A stretch of DNA of 64,000 bases from Heligmosomoides polygyrus polygyrus (lineage: Eukaryota; Nematoda; Chromadorea; Rhabditida; Heligmosomidae): the NCBI GenBank assembly GCA_947396885.1, contig OX377204.1, forward strand, positions 42,705,139-42,769,138. The letters run 5' to 3'. Below, in pieces: positions 42,501-54,126 of the stretch. Position 1 is the first letter of the stretch. Each line of letters starts with the position of its first letter. A program made the translations under genes and the position numbers. The notes beneath the pieces were generated by a model. It was given only the letters and a program-made list of their open reading frames with translations. It searched no databases and was not told the origin of the DNA.

Positions 42501-45500
42501 GCCCCGCATTTAATTCTGATATAAATAAAAACTGATATTTAAGGAAAATAAACAACGCCTAAAAAGTCGCTCTAAAGGTTATTTAAGCAGGATAATTTCT
42601 GGCTCATTCGATAGAGATCGAAATGCTAACAAGGAGATGGTAGAGTTCACATCACTAGCCCTGAAGGATGTCTCGTAGTTAATTCTGATATGAATAAAGA
42701 CTGATATTTAAGAAAGCTAAACTGAAAAAAATTGTTGTAAGGGTTATTGAAGCAAGATTCTTTCCTGGCTCATTCGATAAAGCTCGAAATTCTAATAAGA
42801 GATGGTTGAGTTAGATCAATCCCAATTTCTGGACTGCCAATGCAAGCCGTCTGAGCCTCCTTTCCCTCTATCTATTGTAATCACACCAAATCTGCTCGAC
42901 CTACAGCCTCCCGCGGTTAGCTGGGTCACCATCGCCTCCGCGGCGAGGGCTGCTTGGCTGGGGGGACGGTCAGGAGGTACACCCGCCCCTGCTGGGGGGG
43001 GGGGGGGGGGCGTGCAATCTTCCACTCATCCCCCTTACTCACCCACACCCAACCCTCTAGGCTTCACCGAGAGTCTAATGGCTGCCCTACGAAACCTTTG
43101 ACATACAGAACAAAAGTTTCCGGTCCGAGAACAGCGGCTGCACCTCATGACGCCACGCCCCCAGCAGGGGGCGGGTGTACCTCCTGTCGCGCTGTCGCCT
43201 GGCTGAGCGCGAAGCGGCGGGTGTCACTGCGCGAGTCGACGCTAATTGGCACCGCAGGCACCGTCCCGCGTTTTTGCCCGCGCCGCTTTCAGACAGAACG
43301 TCCCCCTCCCGATAACCCCTATAAAGGAAGTTTGGGCAAAAACGGTGACCATGACGTTACAATTAGTAACCCCTGCCCTCTGTAACTTAGAGTACTCCAG
43401 CGTAATACGATAAACGGATGCTAGATTTTAGATCAGCACCCCAAATAAGCCCCTGGGAGAAATTTGGGCGAAATCGCTGGTTATGACCTCGACAGCCCTA
43501 GTCACCCGTGCCTACTGTAACCTACTGTAATCAGCCGAAATTTCAAAAACGGATGTCAGATTCATGATGAACACCCCAAATACCTCCCCCTGTGGGGAGG
43601 TTTGGGCAAAAAACATTTTCTACCTCTCCTCGCTCTAGAATAGTTAAAGTGCAATAGTGCCTTAATGGTAGTGATTGGAGCACAGCTCACAGTAAACCCT
43701 TATTTGAAAATTTAAAGTGAAATGAATGTGTGGGAAGTAAATTGGTAAAGTAGGCAGCGGTCATGCAAAATGCAAAAATAATGCATAGCAGGAGAGTCGA
43801 ACATCTGGCCTCGTACCTATGAAGCAGCGTCCCACCCTGCCCAACCACCGATTCGCTTGCTGCAGAGCCTTTCGCCGCGTCCCATACATCAGCACGGGCA
43901 CGTATGCACGTGGGCATGCGCTGACGGTGCAATCCTGTGCCCCCAACTTCGAGGGCCCGTAGCTCTTTTGGTTCAAGGACGCAGCAAAAACGAATCATGT
44001 TTTTCAACTATACGATGGGTGGAGATTCTCGCAGTACTATCCATTTCCTCTGTTCAATTATACGCCTGAGACCCTTCCCTGGTTAGAATTTCACGGGACT
44101 TAGAGCCAATTTAGTACTTCAAAGTACAGCTAAAAGCTGATCATCCCGCTGTATTTCTTCCCTATTTTGTAAAAAAATGCCTACTGAGTTGGGTTTCAAG
44201 AACTAGGATGAGTAGCTGAAAAAGATGATACGGCGACATCAGTCCGCTGTGATCAGCGTACCCCGATCATAAGTACACCTAGTTACGTCCACAAGTAATC
44301 ATCGCTCACAGGAGGGACTTACTGTAGTCGCCTTTATGCGTATCATGGCAAAAATTTCATGATGAGCTAAACCAAAGGTGATTTCAACGCCTAAATCGGT
44401 TCGATAAGCTCGCCTGAAGAAATTCACATTGTGACCCACAAACCGTAATCATGTTCCAATTGAATGCTTCATCGAAGCCTGCAAACGAAGCACTGTAGAG
44501 CTTCATGAGAATTGTGTATCAGATTGAGGAGCCCTTCTGTCAAACATGGAACCCAGACTCATGTATAAGACGCAAGTGGTTTTGGAGACAGCACAGCTGT
44601 TTAGTATTCAAATCCAAGAAAAACACATAGGATTACAGCAGCCTTCAGAAGCAGAAGGTGAAGCTACGTCTTCAGGGCTTCCGTGTGCAAAGTCACGGCT
44701 GCCTGCCATTCCGAAACGAACATTAGTGTAAGGCGGTCGTCTAGCTTTTCACTGATTTTTGTATCCTGTATTAAATTGACATTTCCAGGTGTAGGCTTCG
44801 GCAGAGTAGATAGTTACGCGCAGCTTTGATTATTATAGAGGTGAATTTTGCCAGTTTTTGCCAATTTTTTCACAATAATTTCTATTTCAAATGATTTGTG
44901 ATTTTAATTGATTAATATACAACAAAAGATACGTTGGTATGTCGGTTACGATCACCTATATGATCATAGCATTAATTTTGACTCATTTGTCGAAAAAAGT
45001 CGATGCAAAAATCGACCACCTATTCGCATCGTCTCGATCGCTGCAAAAACGTTTCGTTTTTCTATTGCACAACGAACAGCACGTAAATTGTTAGATATTC
45101 GAAAGCTGACAAAAGTAGAGACACTGAGCAGATCACGAAATGGAGGCGACACCTTATCTCCTGGGTTGTGTAAAAGTCGTTAAACGAAGGTGGTTTGCTC
45201 TTACGAAAACTGTTGTTGAGTTGTTCCTGAAGCTTCTCACGTCGTGTGTTGACAGCAGATCCAAACTGGAGGCGCGGAAGACCACCTAAAGGCAGCGATT
45301 AGGGAGTCGTGTCATAGTCGTATTGTCGGACTAAAACCATTTCATTTTTCATTGAGTTAATGTTTTCTATTTGACGGCGACGAGGTACAGAGGTGAAGTA
45401 ATCAAACGGTACAACCGAGTGCTAGGGAGTGAAGTTTTCACCTTCGATGGCCCGTCAAGGTGACATTCCGTAGCATTGAGGACGCCGGAAAAATCCAAGT

Positions 45501-47334
45501 GCTCGAAAGTGAAGTGCTTGCCTCCAAGTGGAGGGCTGAGTAGGAGACTTCGATGCGAAAACGACAGCGCTCCCACTGATGGGTCGGCAAATCTCCTGGT
45601 GACCAGCGACAACAAGGACTCGTTCCTGAACAGCGGAGTCAGTTCAGTCCTGGCTATTATATTTTCTGATCTTCACTTTGTTTGAACGTCTTTACTGTTA
45701 AGAGGCGCATCAGTTCAAATTGTGTTTGGGAAATATTGGACCAATTCAGAGCCATCCTTGTAGATTCATATGGGCTACAAGATCCTGAAGGTCAGAGAAG
45801 CTAGCCGCACAATCATATTCACATGCACAGCCACTAGCCTCTTAAAGCATCCAGGAGAACGAGAAGACGCATAAGTAGCCCGCACTTGACGTGTAAGTCA
45901 AGCAAATTCTCTCGAAAAAATTAAGAGTTTCTCCTTCTAACCAACAGGGGTCCTCTGCTCAAACTTCAGCATGGAAAAGTAGCTAGAAATAATAGTGCCT
46001 TCCGTATAGGATTGGGAAGATGGAAGAAATGCTGGTCCGGTAGCCAGCGAAGTCAACGTGTATGGAGGAGTCCGTATTACTAATATAGATCACTACTTTC
46101 AGCCTCATCAACGAAGATCCGGCTTCTTGCGTGCAAAAAAAAAACATGGAGGTTCCTCCGCCAACAGGAGGAGTCGAAAACATCTTCAAAAAGATCAGAA
46201 GGAAAAGAAGAACACTACTCAGAACACATTCGCAAAAATAGCAATTCCTAAATTACGCCCGTTTACATTCTCGTCTTGACAAACAGGAGTCGATCGGCTT
46301 TCGAGTCACTGATAGACAGGTTCTATACACAGAAAGAAAATTTCTACAAGCGCTTCTGCCGTTGCAAAATTTGTCGGCTGGAGTGGTGAATGCTAGGCCA
46401 CTTAATCTGTCCTCAAAAAATCTCTCGAAGGACGGCTTAACGAGAAGTGGTGCAGGTGTTCGGCGATCTTCAGTCCAGATGATGCAAGAAGAGAGATTGA
46501 GTCAAATTACGCTTCAGAAGTAAGGAGGTGGCTACTATCAGAATCAGTCGTTAGAACATAGCTTGCACGTTGGTAGTTTGTGAAAGTGTATGCGGTCTAG
46601 CAAAAAGGCAACATCAGGAACGATAAGAAGCCGTGGATTTGGCAAGCACAATTGGCGGACGTCGGCCTCAAGCGTGTTCTAATAAAGAAAGCCTTCTATG
46701 TCTTGTTAACATGCCAATGGCGCTTCTGTTAAAGACAAGTACCGAGTTGTTGGACCGTCGGTTGCGCTCAGCGGAGCACGTACTAAAAGTCGTGCACCAT
46801 TAAAGCAGAAGGCATGCCGTTTGTTCGTTAGTTTGACAGCCTGAACACAGCTTTGATGCGCCAGTATTTCCAGATTCCAGATGTTAGCCAACTCTCTGCG
46901 AACCAGTCATGAAGTCGCGCAAGTCCTGAACTGCCACAAACGTTACGCGCAAGTAGCAGCCAGTCCTTCGCAAAGCTCGTTACCTCGGCACAATGAGCTC
47001 GTCAATGTCGACGAGCGCACCGAACTCGCTCTCCAGCCGCAGAACGCAGTCGTTGTGGGCCAGCGAATGCGCCAGGCGGTACAGCGACAGGTTCGGGTCG
47101 ACGGCGGAATTCCGCGGCAGCGAAGGCCACCGGACCAGAGTCACGAAACCCTGAATTAGGTGGTCCTGATCGAGCCACACTAGCTGCTTGTGCGAAAGTT
47201 CTACCTCCTCCTCGTAGCGGCGTACTACTTGCAGAACATTTCGGCTGGAAGAGTGGTAGTACATAAACACGTGACTGGCCCCATGCGATCGCCAGCTCTC
47301 GAGGAAGAAAATGATTTTGACCCAGTCGGTGAAC
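39387..47334 (-). CDS. GT92 (DUF23) glycosyltransferase gene, partial
   Basis: Four minus-strand exons with matching phases: 46984-47334, 45442-45625, 45241-45285 and 39387-39589, together 260 codons. They give, in order, FTDWVKIIFFLESWRSHGAS and HVFMYYHSSS, the metal-binding DIDELIVPR (DxD type), RFADPSVGALSFSHRSLLL, VVFRASSLDLLSTHD, and the C-terminal IHPSEAALLHQRYNHVSTES. This is the motif order of nematode GT92 enzymes, Golgi type II membrane proteins that transfer sugars (galactose in the characterised C. elegans GALT-1) to glycans. Missing are the 5' exons with membrane anchor and stem, and possibly a last exon. The last intron is 5.65 kb and holds a fold-back element and a SINE. Confidence 0.85.
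39600..40002. other. GT92 intron sequence; possible plus-strand donor
   Basis: A short plus-strand frame ends at a consensus CACG|GTGAGT at 39958, but no supporting exon structure was found. It lies within the GT92 intron on the other strand. Confidence 0.3.
40003..40297 (+). mobile_element. tRNA-derived SINE, copy 2
   Basis: The head GGGCGCGTGTGGCGCAGTCG has an A-box (TGGCGCAGTCGG, 40012-40023) and a B-box (GGTTCGAATCT, 40065-40075). The acceptor-type ends GGGCGCG and CCCGCCC pair at six of seven positions. The spacing suits a tRNA with a long variable arm (Leu or Ser type). The body matches 1288-1585 in reverse orientation, and the tail is TCCTTTGTCC...ATCCTTTA. A short CTTTAAT repeat at both ends may be the target duplication. 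It sits in the GT92 intron. Confidence 0.75.
40788..44083. repeat. 3.3-kb fold-back element with internal tandem repeats
   Basis: Inverted arms of about 1.2 kb (40788-42003) and 1.6 kb (42447-44083), starting ACCAGGGAAGGGTCTCAGGC. Each arm has the same modules: an outer part with a tRNA-like segment (TGGCTCGGCAGGG at 41011, GTGTTCGACTCC at 41054), a GC-rich part, and a repeat of roughly 180 bp (TCGAGCTCTATCGAATGA, then GTTTTTATTTATATCAGAAT) about three times on the left and twice on the right. The central spacer of about 440 bp shows nothing. It lies wholly inside the GT92 intron. Confidence 0.8.
42961..43190. mobile_element. MITE nested in the right arm
   Basis: A segment of about 230 bp interrupts the right arm relative to the left. 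Its ends are inverted repeats (CGGTCAGGAGGTACACCCGC and complement near 43165-43190). It contains a 17-nt G run (42994-43010) and a partial R138-like stretch (43012-43104). GCTG..TGGCTG repeats on both sides may be the target duplication. Confidence 0.55.
44084..45240. other. GT92 intron, no recognisable feature
   Basis: Frames at 44546-44731 (plus) and 44964-45152 (minus) lack motifs. Confidence 0.4.
45241..45285 (-). CDS. GT92 gene, 15-codon exon
   Basis: Encodes VVFRASSLDLLSTHD between an acceptor GCCTTTAG and the donor GAC|GTGAGA, phase 0 on both sides. It matches the family's K-x-x-xRPxxV...H segment that follows the central domain. Confidence 0.75.
45442..45625 (-). CDS. GT92 gene, central exon
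   Basis: The acceptor CTGTTCAG supplies the G that completes the Arg codon left by the previous exon. It then encodes NESLLSLVTRRFADPSVGAL and DFSGVLNATECHLDGPSK, ending in phase 0 at AAG|GTGAAA. The codon-phase match with the 46984-47334 exon across a 1.36-kb intron is the main evidence that they belong together. Confidence 0.82.
45626..46983. other. GT92 intron, no recognisable feature
   Basis: No transposon end or long repeat seen. Minor frames only. Confidence 0.4.
46984..47334 (-). CDS. GT92 gene, catalytic-core exon
   Basis: 351 nt between the acceptor ATTTTCAG and the donor GAG|GTAACG. It encodes FTDWVKIIFFLESWRSHGAS, HVFMYYHSSSRNVLQVVRRY, a W-x-x-P segment, DPNLSLYRLAHSLAHNDCVL and ALVDIDELIVPR with the DxD-like metal site. 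It begins with one base of a split codon, so at least one further 5' exon exists or existed. I could not find that exon in the next 350 bp or beyond the transposons starting at 47683. Confidence 0.88.
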
Positions 47335-47682
47335 CTGAAAATAATTTTTAAAGCGAGTTTAGATGTTTGCTCATGAACTCATCGTTGCCGAAAACGAAGA
47401 CCACCAGAAGACCACCAAGCAGTTCTCTAACAGTTCAAACCAAATCGATAAGGCAGCAAGAATGTAAATATGCGAGCACCGAATCCATGAAATTCCAACA
47501 CTTCGTTAGTGACTGCGTTTCATCACCTTTAATCAGATTACGGGTAAGATTGCAGTAGAAACATAAAACTTCGTAGAGTATCCATTGATTAGACGTCACC
47601 TCATTTGTTGAAACTTGGGGCGCCTGATCATTCAAAACGTTTGCGTTGTCTCACTTCAGCCTATCACTGCACATTTAGCGTA
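47335..47682. other. Likely GT92 intron or upstream sequence
   Basis: A minus-strand stretch NANVLNDQAPQVSTNE before a GTGACG donor-like site could be an exon, but its phase does not fit the catalytic-core exon. Confidence 0.3.
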
Positions 47683-48860
47683 CAGGGTGCGGCAAAACTA
47701 CTCGTGCACTAAAAATTCAATGCCATTTTGAAATCAAACTTCGCAAATCAATTCTAACTATTAAATATATCTACTACAAGCATGACAAAACAAGGTATGC
47801 TAGCAGTTTCCAAATTGATCGTCTTCAGCCTCCACACAGTCCTTCAGAAGTTCGACAAACGCTGCGCATGTGGCACGCAGGTACGGTTCATCAATTTCGT
47901 CCCAGGATTTCAAAAGCGCTTCTTCAGGAGAGTCCAAATTTGGGTGCCTGGTAGAGCAGGCTTTTTTCTCTAAGACGGCCCCCCACAGAATAATCCATCG
48001 GGTTAAGGTCCGGAGAACTGTAGGGTCATTCGTCGTGTGCGATGAAGTCAGGCAGCTGCTCGTCGCACCAGTCCTGGGCCACTTTCGCTTTGTGTGCTGG
48101 AGCAAAATCTTGTTGGAAGCACCAGTAGGCTTCTCCGAAGTGGGAATTGGCCCATGGCTCGAGAGCTTTTTCCGGGACGTCCTTGTAAACCGCTGCGTTG
48201 ATTTCCAGGCCAGCTTCTACGAAGACAAGTGGAGATTTTCCTGAAGATGTAACTTCTCCCCAAACCATAATGGATTAAACCTTTTTCGCACTTTGCTGAG
48301 ATCTTCCTTTGACGGTAGCATCAGCAAGCGAATCATCACTGATCCTCTCATTTTGGACGTTGAAGGCTGAATTTAACGTTAAGATCTTTTCAACGTTAAA
48401 AACGATGTCTCGAGCGCGCGCCACCGCGAATCGTTGCAGCAACCTTTTGCATCTTTCCAGTATCCTCCTCTTCATATTGTCCGTAAGAAGTTGACATTTC
48501 AGCAGACTATAAGGAAACTTCTTAAGCTTCCCCTGACTATCCTCCCTGTTTCCTACGCCTCTTGCCATCTGGCGCATCGATCTTCTGGCGTTCCTTCAGA
48601 TTTTTTCTCTCACGGCTTTCACATTTTCCGATTCGTAGCTGTCGTGGAACACCCTCTTCTTTTTCTATCCTATTCGGTCTTCAATTCTTGTAGCGTTTAC
48701 TGTATCCTGAACCGTTCTTCGGGGCACGGAATGGATCTTCACAATATCTCTCGCTTACTTGTCGGCCTTATGCAGTTCGATAATAGTGTCGGTCACGTTA
48801 TTTTCCCACAAAAACCAACGCTTACTGAATCAGTTGCATGTCAACGTAACTTAAAAAAAT
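47683..48860 (-). pseudogene. Tc1/mariner-type transposon with broken transposase
   Basis: The downstream end CAGGGTGCGGCAAAACTACT follows TA at 47681-47682. The minus-strand transposase reads from an HTH region (IIELHKADK, PRRTVQDTVNATRIEDRIG) through LLTDNMKRRILERCKRLLQR, then VFNVEKILTLNSAFNVQNER, where the first Asp of FxDEK is Val, then MVWGEVTSSGKSPLVFVEAG, CFQQDFAPAHKAK (second Asp kept) and SPDLNPMDYSV (third Asp kept). Several stops and one frameshift are present. The upstream terminal repeat is missing. Confidence 0.8.
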
Positions 48861-48913
48861 GCTAAGGCGGGACGGACCATCCGTAGCAAAAGACCTCCTC
48901 CTGCAGATGTGTA

Positions 48914-49650
48914 CAGGGTGTGTAGAAAGTATTGACGCACTAAATGACGGTTGTGGAAATAGTATTGCGCAGTAAGTTTTAAAATATTCACTTGAGAAAT
49001 ATGGAAAATGATTTTGCAAACACGATAGAATAACTCGTAATTGGCATTGGCTCCTTTACTGTGAATACAGGAGCGAAAACGACGGAAAAATTCATGAGCA
49101 CGCGCCGCAAACACTCGCTTGCATTTCGTTCCGTGCTTTGAACAGGGTAGCCTTGTGCGACTGGTCACTTCTGTTGGAAGTAGCCCAGACCTCATTCTCC
49201 ACAACCGCCTAAAAAGAGTAATCCAGCGGATTCTTGTTTAAGCTGTGCTCGTCTGAGAAGCTGTCTACACCTGCGCGCGTTATCTGTTTACCGTTGTTAT
49301 CGGACAGAGGTTGATAATTTCGGATTTGAACGTTAACGTGCGTGAACCTGTTGTAATCATCATCTGTTATGACAGAGCCGTGGCTGACGTTTGGGTTGCT
49401 GACACCTTTCCTCACCTACCGTTTCGAACAGCGCCTAAATCTCTTGTTAAGGAAGTATTCGGCTCTTTGGGTAACAGACAAAAAAAAGGGCCACCGTAAC
49501 GATGACGATCATGTTTCTTCAGTTTTTTCGTGAGTGTTTTTTGAGCACAATACAGACAACAAAAATAACACACAAAAACCTAGAGGGGTAGAAAGAAAAA
49601 GCTGGAGCTGAATCAAAACGTAGGTGCGTCAATACTTTTTACGCACCCTG
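48914..49650 (-). mobile_element. Tc1/mariner-type element, deleted
   Basis: 737 bp flanked by TA with about 27-bp inverted repeats (CAGGGTGTGTAGAAAGTATT and, at the other end, CAGGGTGCGTAAAAAGTATT). The minus strand retains only a C-terminal piece (SLNKNPLDYSF, then after a stop AVVENEVWATSN and ARNEMQASVCGACS). It is related to the 47.7 kb element, to which its left end lies immediately adjacent. Confidence 0.75.
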
Positions 49651-49752
49651 TACAACACAGCAACGGTTCATTCGTACGACAGCGGCAGTTTCTCGGACCA
49701 AAGCGCGCAAGTCTGGTATATTTCTTAAAGCACAATGGCAATATCTTTAATA

Positions 49753-51017
49753 TTAGGTTGGTGCATAAGTTCGCGGACATATGATTCCTACGGAATTGAA
49801 AGCGCATTTTCCCGCCAAATTTCCCACATGTATCAACGCGTAAATGATCGATCGATAGAGAAAGGAAAGGGCTACAAAACTGTTGCTAACATTTACTTCT
49901 GCGTTGTTAACGTCAGCTATTATGGCTAAGCAATTCATCCCAACTGAGACGCATATTCGGCACGTCATGTTATTCCTGCATCAATCTGGCCTCAATGCCA
50001 ACGAATCGTATCGTCGCCTGGAGGATGTTTACAACGAGAGTGCTCCTGCTCGAAGTACTGTGTACCAGTGGTTTTCGAAGTTTGCAGTTGGTGAATTCTC
50101 CGTTGAAGGTAATGAACGAGAAGGGCGCCCGATGACACTGGATTTGGATGGCCTCCGAAGTAGAGGGGAAGCGGACCCATACCAAACCACTCGCGAACTA
50201 TCAAGCACTCTTGGTGTTAGTCACTCAACAGTCGTCCGAGGATTGAAGTCGATTGGCAAGGTGCAAAAATTGGGTCGCTGGGTACCTTACGACTTGACAC
50301 AACATGACATGGATCGCAGAGCCGATGCCGCTCTGTCTCTCCTTACCCTCAGACGTACCCACGGATGGCTGTACAACCTTGTCACCGGGGGTGAGAAGTG
50401 GATACTCTACTCTAATTATCACTGGCGTGCACAGTGGGTTGACGCAACTGGAGAGGCAGAGGACGTTCCGAAACCTGGCCTTCACGTGAAAAAGGTGCAT
50501 TTGATGGAGCGTTCTTGGCGTAGAATACTGGGAGCTGCTGGACGAAGAGATAACAGTGACGGCAGAGTTTTACGTCAACCAACTGAGGAAGTTGAGGGCC
50601 CACCTTCAAACCACGCGAGGAGAGCAAGTGAAGGTGTATTTTCAACACGACAACGCTAGACCGCATATCGCTAGAGGAGGGCGGCTGAGTTGGCGGACTA
50701 CGGATGGACCACTCTTCCACATCCACCTTACTCACTAGATCTCGCTCCTTCTGATTATCATTTGTTTTCAAGCCTTCAACGCTATTTGGACGGCCAGCAA
50801 TTTAGGAACCGAGAGGATGTCAAGGAGGCACTGCTCACATTTTTCGAATCACAACCGGCCACGTTTTGGAGAAAAGGCATCCATGACTTACCAGCACGTT
50901 GGCGAAAGACAATTGATGTAAAGGGTGGTTACTTCAAATGATTTGATGTTGTTGTTGTATGTTGTGATAATAAATATTTCATGCCCCAAATGTCCGAGAA
51001 CTTATGCATCAACCTAA
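49753..51017 (+). mobile_element. mariner element M7
   Basis: 1,265 bp with about 28-bp inverted repeats starting TTAGGTTGGTGCATAAGTTC (one mismatch between ends) and TA on each side (49751-49752 and 51018-51019). This is full length for an irritans-type mariner. Confidence 0.92.
49922..50941 (+). pseudogene. mariner transposase, two lesions
   Basis: The ATG at 49922 gives MAKQFIPTETHIRHVMLFLH. The HTH region runs through STVYQWFSKFAVGEFSVEGN, then ADPYQTTRELSSTLGVSHST and GRWVPYDLTQHDMDRRADAA. The first catalytic motif reads VTGGEKWILYSN, so the first Asp is Gly. A frameshift near 50500 moves the rest to another frame, with TAEFYVNQLRKL, FQHDNARPHIA and later LAPSDYHLFSSLQ; the last part (50690-50941) reads to FESQPATFWRKGIHDLPARW and stop. 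The second and third Asp are intact. The protein would be inactive even if the frame were continuous. Confidence 0.88.
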
Positions 51018-51120
51018 TAGCTTCTAGGTTCAAAAAGGAATTAATACAATGTTCGCCAAAAATGGCCAGACTTGGGTCCGAGAAACTGCCGCTGATGTGC
51101 GAATGAACCATAGGTGCGCT

Positions 51121-51292
51121 GTACACCTCTTCGGGAGAAGATTTCTTGCTACGGATGGCGAGTGCGTTACGCTAGGTGCCTCCACCTACTGTAGAAGACG
51201 AAGCGACGCGCTGGATTACGGTAGCGTAGTCGGATGAAGTGCGCTTGCTAAAAGGGATTTCGCAACGAGGTGAGGGGACGAACGGGGGGCGA
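51121..51292. other. No gene recognised
   Basis: Short spacer between the split fold-back and the R138 MITE. Confidence 0.4.
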
Positions 51293-51428
51293 GCGTTCTA
51301 TTCCCTCGTCCCCTGGCCCGCCCACCCCAACCCCCTGGGCTGGCTCGAGAGTCCAGTAACTGCCTCACGAGATAGTGGAGACGCAGACATTTGCCACGCC
51401 TCTGTTTAAAGGGCGGGGGGTAGAACGC
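51293..51428. mobile_element. R138 MITE, complete copy
   Basis: Bounded by GCGTTCTATTCCC and GGGGGTAGAACGC, it matches 1604-1741 over its length. Best second example for defining the family. Confidence 0.65.
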
Positions 51429-52020
51429 CACTCCGAGGGACGAACAGAGCTGCCTGGAACAGCAGCAAAAACTTTCACAGTAGTCGACCTTTCTACCTGA
51501 GAACTCTCAATATATTTAGACATAAAATAGCGTAAAAAAGCGCTCCGAAACTTCAACCCTGGAGTAGTCGAGGTCATACAATATAATAATCCGTTAAATG
51601 CTATCGTTCGGCGAAAATAGGGGGAAAAACAAGGAAAGATTACGGGGCGCAAATTAAGGAGCGCGAAAATAGCGGAAAATACACAAGCATCTTCTTCGTG
51701 GCTGGGGATTCAAAAGACTGCTGAGAAGACGTTGCCTAAAGCGCATGGGGGTTCAGAAGACGTGCCAGAGACGTCCAATGTTCTTGAGGATTCGGATGAC
51801 TTGACAGAAAGTTTCACAGCAGGGAGAAGGCAATCGATATCAATCGATATTATCGACGAAGGCCTTCCCAGCCGATAGGAAAACAATCAATATCAGTCGA
51901 TGTTATCGATTTTTCCTCAGATTTAACCGATCATGGTGGGAGAGACGCGAGTATTGTGGTCGACGGAGTGCTTCACATCACGTGGGGAAGTTTCAGTGGG
52001 GAGAGTGGGGAGACAAATAT
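51429..52020. other. No gene recognised
   Basis: The ATCGATATtAtCGAT-like words near 51836-51911 are imperfectly repeated. Otherwise featureless up to the trinucleotide satellite. Confidence 0.4.
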
Positions 52021-52021
52021 C

Positions 52022-53965
<1,944 letters not shown>

Positions 53966-54126
53966 AACATTTCGCGAAGCGTGCAAGTGCGAGGCACGAC
54001 GATAGGCGTGGCAGAGCACTTGTTATTTATTTACGAAAGAAAAACGGCAGAGTTGTATAGACGAAAATGTGTTGTGGTCATGTGCACTACATGGCATACA
54101 TACATGGTATATCATCATCATTTTCA

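Larger units (their letters stand above)
49658..51120. repeat. Inverted repeat split by mariner M7
   Basis: 49658-49715 (TTCATTCGTACGACAGCGGC, TTTCTCGGACC) recurs inverted at 51066-51118. Without the mariner the two arms would be about 130 bp apart, so the transposon landed in the loop of a small fold-back repeat. Confidence 0.6.
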
